A stretch of 30,226 nucleotides of DNA from Chitinophagaceae bacterium (lineage in GTDB: Bacteria; Bacteroidota; Bacteroidia; Chitinophagales; Chitinophagaceae), in NCBI GenBank assembly GCA_016786525.1, contig JAEUVW010000346.1, positions 1-30,226 of the forward strand, given 5' to 3'. The notes under the pieces were generated by a model, which saw only the letters and a program-made list of their open reading frames with translations, ran no database searches and had not been told where the DNA came from. This document shows positions 23,835-30,226 of this stretch, piece after piece. How positions within the stretch are numbered: position 1 is the stretch's first letter; each line of letters begins with the position of its first letter. Position numbers and translations under genes: made by a program.

Positions 23835-23866
23835 TGCCTGCCGTGGATTCCCGGCAGGCATTTTTC
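23835..23866 (+). terminator. Intrinsic terminator of the T9SS cargo gene
   Basis: A perfect 9-bp stem tgcctgccg/cggcaggca (23835-23843 with 23852-23860) is followed by five T, 28 nt after the stop. Confidence 0.88.
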
Positions 23867-23887
23867 TGTACGGCAGGCAGGCCCGGA

Positions 23888-23997
23888 CTCCCTGTACACC
23901 CCTGTTCCCCAGTGTTGCAACCCGGCAGGGAGACTTGGGGCAAGACCGGCTTTTGCCCTGCCCTGTCCTTTAAATTAAATAAGGGCAAGTCCTTATT
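23888..23997 (+). promoter_or_regulatory. Stem-rich region before metF
   Basis: Three successive complementary pairs lie here: ctccctg/cagggag (23888-23894 with 23926-23932), gggcaaga/ttttgccc (23938-23945 with 23951-23958, one G-U pair) and aataagg/ccttatt (23978-23984 with 23991-23997). They could be part of a structured leader of metF, or of an operator. I do not recognise a known riboswitch. Confidence 0.4.
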
Positions 23998-24040
23998 AAC
24001 GATTATTTTTACGCGCTGTTTTGACAGCATATGATACATA

Positions 24041-24994
24041 ATGAAAGTTACCGATCACATCAGGCAGGCTACCAAGCCTATTATCTCTCTTGAAATCCTC
24101 CCCCCGGCCAAGGGCAAAGGCATAGATTCCATCTTTAAGGTCCTGGATACTTTTGTCGACTTTAAACCTTCCTTTGTCAATGTCACCTATCACCGGGCCG
24201 AACAAGTCTTCAAAAAACGGAATGACGGGAACTTCGAAAGGGTGGAAATACGAAAAAGGCCCGGTACAGTAGGCATTTGCGCAGCGATCATGAACCGCTA
24301 CGAGGTAGATGCGGTACCCCATATGATCTGTGGCGGCTTCAGTAAGGAGGAAACGGAAAATGCACTGATCGACCTGCATTACCTGGGCATCCGGAATGTG
24401 CTGGCCCTGCGCGGAGATGCTGCTGCAAACGAAAAATTCTTTACCCCTCACCCCAACGGTCACCGCTATGCCGAAGAACTGGTACAACAGATGGTAGAGC
24501 TGAACAAAGGCCAATACCAGGAAACCGATATTATCGACGGGCTGAAAAGTGATTTCTGCATCGGTGTGGCCGGCTACCCGGAAAAACACATCGAAGCCCC
24601 CAACCTGGATACCGATATCTATTTCCTGAAAAGGAAAATTGAGCTGGGAGCCGAGTACATCACCACCCAGATGTTCTTTGACAATACACATTACTACAGC
24701 TATGTACAAAAGTGCCGGGAAAACAATATTACCGTACCGGTAATCCCCGGCCTGAAACCGGTAAGCAGCAAACGGCAGCTCTCCGTATTGCCCAGTGTAT
24801 TTAATGTCGATATCCCTGTAGAGCTGACAAAAGAAATGCTGTCGGCAAAGACAGAAGCGGCCTGCGAGCAGATCGGCGAAGAATGGCTGTATACCCAATG
24901 CAGGGACCTCCTGAAAAACGAGGTTCCGATATTGCATTTTTACACCCTGGGCAAACCCCATATTGTAGAGAATGTTTTGAAAAGATTATTTTAA
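24041..24994 (+). CDS. metF: Methylenetetrahydrofolate reductase
   Basis: MetF reduces 5,10-methylene-THF to 5-methyl-THF with FAD, supplying the methyl group for methionine. The 317-aa chain fits the bacterial catalytic barrel. Visible family blocks are ISLEILPPAKG with the catalytic-type Glu18, VNVTYHRAE, PHMICGGFSKEETENAL, VLALRGDA, CIGVAGYPEKHIEAPN, and YITTQMFFDN followed by VPVIPGLKPV. No C-terminal SAM-binding regulatory domain is present, as expected for bacteria. The ATG at 24041 agrees with the family N-terminus. The tryptophan dioxygenase gene starts 27 nt after its stop. Confidence 0.96.
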   Translation: MKVTDHIRQATKPIISLEILPPAKGKGIDSIFKVLDTFVDFKPSFVNVTYHRAEQVFKKRNDGNFERVEIRKRPGTVGICAAIMNRYEVDAVPHMICGGFSKEETENALIDLHYLGIRNVLALRGDAAANEKFFTPHPNGHRYAEELVQQMVELNKGQYQETDIIDGLKSDFCIGVAGYPEKHIEAPNLDTDIYFLKRKIELGAEYITTQMFFDNTHYYSYVQKCRENNITVPVIPGLKPVSSKRQLSVLPSVFNVDIPVELTKEMLSAKTEAACEQIGEEWLYTQCRDLLKNEVPILHFYTLGKPHIVENVLKRLF

Positions 24995-25021
24995 ATTCAC
25001 ACGGCTAAAAAATAGAAAGTA

Positions 25022-26053
25022 ATGTCTGCACCCCAAAGGCCACCCGTATACTATAGCGAATACCTGCAGCTCGACAAAATACTGAATGCCCAGTTTCCTG
25101 AAAGCAGTAAAGAAGGCGTTAAAGCAGATGATGAAATGCTGTTCATCATCATACACCAGACCTACGAGCTTTGGTTCAAGCTGGTCCTGCACGAACTCAA
25201 TATTGTTTGCGATATCTTTAAGCAGAAAGAAATACCCAACAATTCGCCCGACATCTTTAATGCCGTACACCGCATCGAGCGGGTGTGCAAAATACTGGAA
25301 GTCTGTGTGCAGCAAATGACCGTCATCGAGACCATGACCCCGCTGGATTTCCTGGATTTCAGGGACCTGCTGCGCCCGGCATCCGGCTTCCAGAGCATAC
25401 AATTCAAAATGATCGAAGCCCGGTTAGGCCTGGCTTACGACAACCGCTTCGGCAAAGGCTATTACCTGTCGCAGCTGAATACGGCAGATATAGAGCGTGT
25501 GAAGCAGGCCGAGGCAGACGAATCGCTGATCGTTTTGCTGAACCGCTGGCTGGAGCGCATGCCGTTTACCGAAAACGAAGCCTACTGGAAGGAAAAAGGA
25601 AGCAGCTCCTTCTGGGACATTTACAAACGTGCATACGAAGACAGCCTTTCTGAAAATGAAAAAGGCAATATGCAGACCTTTACAAAACTTTTCTGCAATC
25701 CTGCCGAATACCCCGAAGGCCGCAGCTTCAGCATGGCCGCCAACCGGAATGCGCTGTTCATTATGCTGTACCGCGACCACCCAATGCTGCACCTGCCCTT
25801 CGAACTGATCAGCTACCTGCTCGAGATCGACGAAATGCTGTCTATGTGGCGCCACCGGCATATCCATATGGTACAGCGCACGATCGGCAAACGGGTCGGC
25901 ACAGGGGGCAGCACCGGCGCAGAATACCTCAAGTCTGCCGCAGACGCTCATTACATATTTAAGGAGATGGCAGAGCTCACCTCTTTTTTATTGCCCAGGA
26001 ACCAATTGCCCTCACTGCCCGAATCTTTACAAAAAGACCTGGGCTTTAAATAA
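25022..26053 (+). CDS. kynA: Tryptophan 2,3-dioxygenase
   Basis: This haem enzyme opens the indole ring of tryptophan to N-formylkynurenine, the first step of the kynurenine route. The 343-aa sequence follows animal TDO closely: EYLQLDKILNAQ, IIIHQTYELWFK with distal His45, FRDLLRPASGFQSIQF with substrate-binding Arg114, and WRHRHIHMVQRTIG with haem-ligand His280. The GTGGSTG loop has Thr294. All key positions are kept, so activity is likely. Its neighbours are metF upstream and sugar-nucleotide genes downstream (31 nt), so no kynurenine pathway partner is in the window. Possible roles are tryptophan breakdown or quinolinate/NAD supply. Confidence 0.94.
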   Translation: MSAPQRPPVYYSEYLQLDKILNAQFPESSKEGVKADDEMLFIIIHQTYELWFKLVLHELNIVCDIFKQKEIPNNSPDIFNAVHRIERVCKILEVCVQQMTVIETMTPLDFLDFRDLLRPASGFQSIQFKMIEARLGLAYDNRFGKGYYLSQLNTADIERVKQAEADESLIVLLNRWLERMPFTENEAYWKEKGSSSFWDIYKRAYEDSLSENEKGNMQTFTKLFCNPAEYPEGRSFSMAANRNALFIMLYRDHPMLHLPFELISYLLEIDEMLSMWRHRHIHMVQRTIGKRVGTGGSTGAEYLKSAADAHYIFKEMAELTSFLLPRNQLPSLPESLQKDLGFK

Positions 26054-26084
26054 GTATCCCTACTAACAAACAAAAAGACCTGCG

Positions 26085-26858
26085 ATGAAAGTTGTATTAT
26101 TTGCCGGTGGACGCGGCACCCGTATTTCCGAAGAGTCTGTCCTGAGACCCAAACCGATGATCGAAATCGGCGGCAAACCTATTTTATGGCATATCATGAA
26201 GATGTACGCCTCTTTCGGGCACACAGAGTTTATCATCTGCCTGGGCTACAAGGGCTGGATGATCAAGGAATATTTCATCAATTACTTCATGCATAATGCG
26301 GATGTAACGGTGGATATGTCTAATAACGCCATCGAAGTACACAACAATTTTGCAGAGCCGTTTAAGGTCTCCCTGATCGAAACAGGCCTGGATACCATGA
26401 CGGCCGGCCGGCTGAGGCGTGTACTGCCCTATATCGGCAACGAAACCTTTATGCTTACTTACGGAGACGGTCTCAGCAACGTAGACATGCGCCAGCTGGT
26501 GGATTTTCATAAGAAAAGCGGCAAGATCTGCACCATGACCGCCATACAGGCCAACAGCCGCTTCGGTGTCATCAATATGGAAGACAATGGCAACATCAAC
26601 GGATTCGAGGAAAAACCAAAAGACAGCGGCACCTGGATCAATGGCGGATTCTTCGTTATAGAACCGGAGATCGCGCGCTACCTGCACAACGATGCGGATG
26701 ACATCATGTGGGAGCGGCAACCGATGGACGACCTGGCCCGCGACGGGCAGATCGCCGCCTACCGCCACCACAATTTCTGGAAATGTATGGATACCATACG
26801 CGAGCGGGAAGAACTGGAAGAAATGTGGCTGAAAAATCCTGCCTGGAAAAACTGGTAA
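26085..26858 (+). CDS. rfbF: Glucose-1-phosphate cytidylyltransferase
   Basis: RfbF (DdhA) joins CTP and glucose 1-phosphate to CDP-glucose, the entry step for CDP-linked dideoxysugars of surface polysaccharides. The 257-aa length is standard. The nucleotide loop is FAGGRGTRISEESVLRPKPM, followed by EIGGKPILWHIMKMY. FMLTYGDGLSNVD carries the metal-binding Asp, and INGGFFVIEPEI and FWKCMDTIREREELE complete the family pattern. ATG at 26085. The product's substrate partner RfbG is encoded 35 nt downstream, a near-universal pairing. Confidence 0.96.
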   Translation: MKVVLFAGGRGTRISEESVLRPKPMIEIGGKPILWHIMKMYASFGHTEFIICLGYKGWMIKEYFINYFMHNADVTVDMSNNAIEVHNNFAEPFKVSLIETGLDTMTAGRLRRVLPYIGNETFMLTYGDGLSNVDMRQLVDFHKKSGKICTMTAIQANSRFGVINMEDNGNINGFEEKPKDSGTWINGGFFVIEPEIARYLHNDADDIMWERQPMDDLARDGQIAAYRHHNFWKCMDTIREREELEEMWLKNPAWKNW

Positions 26859-26893
26859 GTATCGTTCCCTTTTAAAAATTGCTGAAAAAAGAC

Positions 26894-28000
26894 ATGGTAG
26901 AATTACTGAAAAAAACCTTTGAAGGGAAAAGAGTGTTCCTCACCGGGCATACCGGCTTTAAAGGAGCCTGGATGCTGCAGGTGCTCAACTGGCTGGGCGC
27001 TGATGTAAAGGGCTTTTCGCTGGCGCCGGAAAATGCCAACGATCTCTATAACGAAATAAAAGGCGATGATATCTGTTACTCTTCCGTCATTGCCGACATC
27101 AGGGACCTGAACCGCCTGCAGGCAGAACTGGTGCGTTTCGAACCGCACTTTGTTTTTCACCTGGCAGCGCAGGCACTGGTACGACCCAGCTATGTATACC
27201 CTGTAGATACTTTCGCGATCAATGCCATGGGCACAGCACATGTACTGGAGGCCCTGAGATTCCTGGAAAAGCCCGCAGTGGCCCTGATGATCACTACCGA
27301 TAAGGTATACGAGAACCCGGAACGCGGACAGGCCTTCAAAGAAGAAGACAAGCTCGGCGGCTACGATCCTTATTCTGCCAGCAAAGCAGCGGCAGAGATC
27401 GTCATTTCCTCTTACGTACGTTCTTTCTTTAACCCGGCCCAATACGACAAACACCAAAAAGCCATTGCATCCGTCCGCGCGGGCAATGTGATCGGCGGCG
27501 GAGACCGCTCTGCGGACCGCATCGTACCGGACATTGTACGGGCGCTTGAGTTTGGCGACAAAGTTTACCTGCGCAGCCCCAACTCCGTACGGCCCTGGCA
27601 GCATGTGCTCGAACCGATAGGGGCCTACCTGCTGCTGGCAGCCAGGATGCAGGAAGACCCTGTACAATACAGCACGCCATTTAATTTCGGCCCAGAAACC
27701 ACAGACGAAAAAACCGTAGAAGAGCTCACCCGTATCTTCCTGTCTGTTTTTGGCAAAGAAGGCGCTTACCAGCATGCCGAAAATACCGCTACCGTTCATG
27801 AAGCAAAATTGCTGATGCTGGACAGCAGCAAAGCCAGGTCCATGCTGGGCTGGAAGCCGAAACTGGACGCCGCGACCGCCATCCGCTGGACAGCGGAATG
27901 GTATGCCGACAAAGAGCAGGCCGCAACCGAAAAATGCAGCCGGCAGATACAGGAGTATTTCGGAGTACACCCTCAAAGCAACACAGCAAATGATCTATAG
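26894..28000 (+). CDS. rfbG: CDP-glucose 4,6-dehydratase
   Basis: RfbG (DdhB) turns CDP-glucose into CDP-4-keto-6-deoxyglucose, the branch point to CDP-3,6-dideoxyhexoses. The 368-aa short-chain dehydrogenase fold shows the NAD loop LTGHTGFKGAW (Gly18, Gly21, Gly24), the TTDKVYE strand (residues 134-140) and the YSASK catalytic pair Tyr160/Lys164. RPWQHVLEPIGAYLLLA is the usual substrate block. I use the ATG at 26894; an in-frame TTG lies five codons upstream, but the ATG gives the usual family N-terminus. The last 11 nt overlap the start of the kinase gene, indicating translational coupling. Confidence 0.95.
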   Translation: MVELLKKTFEGKRVFLTGHTGFKGAWMLQVLNWLGADVKGFSLAPENANDLYNEIKGDDICYSSVIADIRDLNRLQAELVRFEPHFVFHLAAQALVRPSYVYPVDTFAINAMGTAHVLEALRFLEKPAVALMITTDKVYENPERGQAFKEEDKLGGYDPYSASKAAAEIVISSYVRSFFNPAQYDKHQKAIASVRAGNVIGGGDRSADRIVPDIVRALEFGDKVYLRSPNSVRPWQHVLEPIGAYLLLAARMQEDPVQYSTPFNFGPETTDEKTVEELTRIFLSVFGKEGAYQHAENTATVHEAKLLMLDSSKARSMLGWKPKLDAATAIRWTAEWYADKEQAATEKCSRQIQEYFGVHPQSNTANDL

Positions 28001-29012
28001 AAGTAAGGCCCCCCTGCGCATCGGCCTGGCCGGCGGCGGAACAGATGTAAGTCCTTATTGCGACGAATACGGTGGCGCCATCCTGAATGCTACTATTTCC
28101 CTCTATGCCTACGCCACCATAGAAATACTCACCGATCCGTCTGTCCTCATAGAAGCGATAGACAGGGATGAACGCTGCGCGCATGAACTGGCAGACATGC
28201 TGCCGGTAAACGGCACCCTGGACCTGGCCAAAGGTGTGTATAACCATATTGTACGGAAGTACGGTAAAGTCCCTTCAGGCTTCAAGCTCACCACGTATGT
28301 GGATGCCCCGGCAGGATCGGGCCTCGGCACCTCCTCCACCCTTGTGGTAGCCATACTGGGGGTCTTCGCGGAGTGGCTGAAACTACCCCTGGGGGAATAT
28401 GATATTGCCGACGCTGCCTACACGATAGAACGGGAGGAACTGAATATGGCAGGGGGAAAACAGGATCAGTACGCTGCTACTTTCGGCGGCGTCAACTTTA
28501 TGGAGTTTTATGCGAGCAACAAGGTCATTGTAAACCCCTTGCGCATCAAGCCGCAATACCTGTTTGAACTGGAGAACAACCTGCTGCTGTACTTTACCGC
28601 TACAAGCCGCCTTTCCTCCACCATCATTGAAGCACAAAGCAAAAATGTAACGGATAAGAACCAGACCTCGATAGATGCCATGCATCACCTGAAGGAGCAG
28701 GCACAAATGATGAAGGAAGCCCTGCTGAAAGGACAGGTACAGGAAATCGGCGCCATACTCGACTACGGCTTCCGCTATAAGAAGCAGATGGCCCAGGGTA
28801 TCTCCAACAACAAGATGGATGAACTCTACGAAGTGGCTTTAAAAGCCGGCGCTACCGGGGGGAAAATATCCGGTGCCGGAGGCGGTGGCTTCATGATGTT
28901 CTACTGCCCGGGCAACAAACGCTATGATGTAAAAAAAGCGCTGGCCAACTTCGGGGGCGATTTCCGTGATTACCAATTCATTGAAAAAGGCCTTTCCAGC
29001 TGGCAGGTCTAA
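27990..29012 (+). CDS. GHMP kinase, D-glycero-D-manno-heptose 7-phosphate kinase type (HddA-like)
   Basis: The 340-aa product has the GHMP kinase motifs: RIGLAGGGTDVSPYC near the N-terminus, the ATP loop PAGSGLGTSS (residues 107-116), and the C-terminal GGKISGAGGGGFMMF. The family of best fit is HddA, which phosphorylates sedoheptulose-derived manno-heptose 7-phosphate at C1 on the way to GDP-heptose. Related L-fucose or other sugar kinases of this fold are alternatives. The start is the ATG at 27990, inside the end of rfbG; a longer frame from 27903 would overlap rfbG by nearly 100 nt and lacks family similarity in its extra 29 residues. The partner nucleotidyltransferase is the next gene. 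Confidence 0.87.
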   Translation: MIYRSKAPLRIGLAGGGTDVSPYCDEYGGAILNATISLYAYATIEILTDPSVLIEAIDRDERCAHELADMLPVNGTLDLAKGVYNHIVRKYGKVPSGFKLTTYVDAPAGSGLGTSSTLVVAILGVFAEWLKLPLGEYDIADAAYTIEREELNMAGGKQDQYAATFGGVNFMEFYASNKVIVNPLRIKPQYLFELENNLLLYFTATSRLSSTIIEAQSKNVTDKNQTSIDAMHHLKEQAQMMKEALLKGQVQEIGAILDYGFRYKKQMAQGISNNKMDELYEVALKAGATGGKISGAGGGGFMMFYCPGNKRYDVKKALANFGGDFRDYQFIEKGLSSWQV

Positions 29013-29047
29013 GCCTGTTTTTTTCTTATTTTAAATAAAGATTGCCT

Positions 29048-29737
29048 GTGGAATGTATCGTATTGGCCGGAGGGCCGGGTACAAGATTGCGGGGGGTGAT
29101 CGGCGAAACCCCCAAATGCATGGCCCTTGTCGCCGGCAAGCCGTTTCTACATCACCTGTTCGACTACCTGGAAGCGCAGGCGTGTACAAAGGCGATCCTG
29201 TCGCTGGGCTATAAGCACGAACTGGTTGAAGCATGGCTGGAAAAGGCTGACTGGAACTTTGAAATCGAAACCGTTGTTGAAACCGAAGCCCTGGGCACCG
29301 GCGGGGGCATACAACTGGCCCTGACCAAAGCAAGTGCTGCAAATGTATTCGTCATCAACGGCGACACCTTGTTCTGCGCAGACCTGGCTGCCATGGCTTT
29401 GTTTCATGCAGCAAAAAACTCCGGCACCACCCTGGCCCTGAAAAACCTGCAGCAGTTTGACCGCTACGGCGTAGTCTGCTGCGCTGAAGACGGCAGTATC
29501 CTTTCTTTCGAGGAAAAAAAGCCGGTAGCCGACGGCCTGATCAATGGCGGCATTTACCTGCTCAATAAAGCTTTTTTTGAACAAAAGCGATTGCCGCAGC
29601 GCCATTCTTTCGAAAAAGACTACCTTGAAGCTTTCGTGGCCGAACAGCAATTTTACGGATACCGCTCATCGGCCTACTTCATCGATATCGGCATCCCTGC
29701 AGATTATGAACAGGCGCAAAAAGACCTGGCCGGCTAA
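29048..29737 (+). CDS. Sugar-1-phosphate nucleotidyltransferase, HddC-like
   Basis: This nucleotidyltransferase of about 229 aa has the signature LAGGPGTRLRGVIGETPKCM and the metal-site strand VFVINGDTLFC. INGGIYLLNKAFFEQ and SFEKDYLEAFV follow, and AYFIDIGIPADYEQAQKDL closes the chain as in the HddC/RmlA-like short form. It probably charges the heptose 1-phosphate made by the kinase just upstream, with GTP by analogy to HddC; base specificity is inferred from context. No ATG is in frame. I choose GTG at 29048, which gives the family start (M)ECIVLAGG; a TTG two codons earlier at 29042 is the alternative. The isomerase GmhA and phosphatase GmhB are not in the window. Confidence 0.87.
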   Translation: MECIVLAGGPGTRLRGVIGETPKCMALVAGKPFLHHLFDYLEAQACTKAILSLGYKHELVEAWLEKADWNFEIETVVETEALGTGGGIQLALTKASAANVFVINGDTLFCADLAAMALFHAAKNSGTTLALKNLQQFDRYGVVCCAEDGSILSFEEKKPVADGLINGGIYLLNKAFFEQKRLPQRHSFEKDYLEAFVAEQQFYGYRSSAYFIDIGIPADYEQAQKDLAG

Positions 29738-29773
29738 AGCAGAATGGCCACGGGCGAACAAAAAACAAGCAGC

Positions 29774-30226
29774 ATGAAAATCATCATCATCGGACCGGCC
29801 CATCCCCTGCGTGGCGGACTCGCTACCCTCAATGCCCGCCTGGCGGAGGTATTGCAGGAGCAGGGGCATGAAGTGATCCTCTACTCCTTCTCCCTTCAAT
29901 ACCCTTCTATACTTTTCCCCGGCACATCCCAGTATACCGACGAACCTGCCCCTGCAGGCCTGAAGATCAAAAGTGTGATCAATTCTGTAAATCCGCTGAA
30001 CTGGATTGTACAGGGCAATAAGATCCGGGATGAAAAAGCAGACCTGCTCATCGTACGCTACTGGCTTCCCTTTATGGGGCCCAGCCTGGGCACCATACTG
30101 CGCAGGATCAAAAAGAACAGGCACAGCTACATCATCACTATTGCAGACAATGTGATCCCGCACGAAAAACGTTTCGGCGATAAGGCCTTCACTACCTATT
30201 TCCTCAAACCGGTTGACGCCTTCCTG
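29774..30226 (+). CDS. Glycosyltransferase (GT4-like), N-terminal part
   Basis: The first 151 codons are visible and the gene runs off the right edge. The product begins MKIIIIGPAHPLRGGLATLN, the nucleotide-sugar transferase fold with the glycine-rich loop of family 4 glycosyltransferases. LIVRYWLPFMGPSLGTILR and IITIADNVIPHEKR follow, which I know from surface polysaccharide transferases of this phylum. It probably adds a sugar to the polysaccharide made by this cluster; donor and linkage are unknown. The ATG at 29774 lies 36 nt after the nucleotidyltransferase stop. Confidence 0.88.
   Translation, partial: MKIIIIGPAHPLRGGLATLNARLAEVLQEQGHEVILYSFSLQYPSILFPGTSQYTDEPAPAGLKIKSVINSVNPLNWIVQGNKIRDEKADLLIVRYWLPFMGPSLGTILRRIKKNRHSYIITIADNVIPHEKRFGDKAFTTYFLKPVDAFL

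Noticed and set aside
23860..24040. A known SAM or cobalamin riboswitch before metF
   Set aside because: Stems exist but I could not match conserved riboswitch core sequences by eye, so I list only a stem-rich region.
27903..27989. Longer start for the HddA-like kinase
   Set aside because: The extra 29 residues lie wholly within the end of rfbG in another frame and do not resemble the family; the ATG at 27990 gives the expected MIYRSKAPLRIGLAGGGTD start.
1..30226. A defence system, prophage or other novel multi-gene system
   Set aside because: All sizeable genes fit known housekeeping or envelope families; no integrase, transposase, toxin-antitoxin pair or defence domain is recognisable.

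Overview
The window is a chromosomal segment of a Bacteroidota bacterium, most likely of the family Chitinophagaceae or a close relative. Sequence grounds for this are promoters of the Bacteroidota form (TTTG, 17-18 nt, TAnnTTTG) in front of several genes, little use of Shine-Dalgarno sequences, a secreted protein with a type IX secretion (T9SS) sorting tail, a fused SecDF, a DUF4271 gene next to hemD, and the tiny basic AURKAIP1/COX24-type ribosomal protein. Nearly all of the window is dense, ordinary housekeeping sequence. I see no prophage, transposase, CRISPR array, rRNA or tRNA.

Layout. Positions 1-256 (minus) hold the start of a secreted, probably OmpA-family outer-membrane protein. Positions 483-6194 (plus) hold a polyprenyl diphosphate synthase, uvrA, and an ABC ATPase/permease pair. 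Positions 6428-9223 (minus) hold an M48 lipoprotein protease, a fatty acid desaturase and an LpxL/HtrB-like acyltransferase. Positions 9459-14599 (plus) hold secDF and yidC, the two membrane protein insertion/export genes. Positions 15069-18755 (minus) hold hemD, DUF4271 and a BamA/TamA-like outer-membrane protein. Positions 19264-21970 (minus) hold RNase G, the 30-residue AURKAIP1/COX24 protein and a TPR protein. Positions 22443-23807 (plus) hold the T9SS cargo protein with two PKD domains. From 24041 to the right edge (plus), metF and tryptophan 2,3-dioxygenase run straight into a surface-sugar cluster: CDP-glucose synthesis (rfbF, rfbG), a heptose-type GHMP kinase, a heptose-type nucleotidyltransferase and a glycosyltransferase cut off by the window end.

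How the genes fit together. Much of the window concerns the cell envelope: lipid carrier synthesis, acyl chain editing and acylation, Sec export and insertion, outer-membrane assembly, and sugar-nucleotide supply for a surface polysaccharide. The right-hand cluster pairs the first two steps towards CDP-dideoxyhexoses with two steps of the ADP/GDP-heptose type route, which suggests a polysaccharide with both kinds of sugar.

The least explained DNA lies in two gene-free gaps, 14600-15068 and 18756-19263. Each carries an oppositely oriented pair of one identical 21-nt palindromic element, so these look like REP-type repeats. Other points to note are a perfect 16-bp-arm palindrome after secDF, a stem-rich leader before metF, and promoter -7 boxes lying almost on top of the start codons of three envelope genes.
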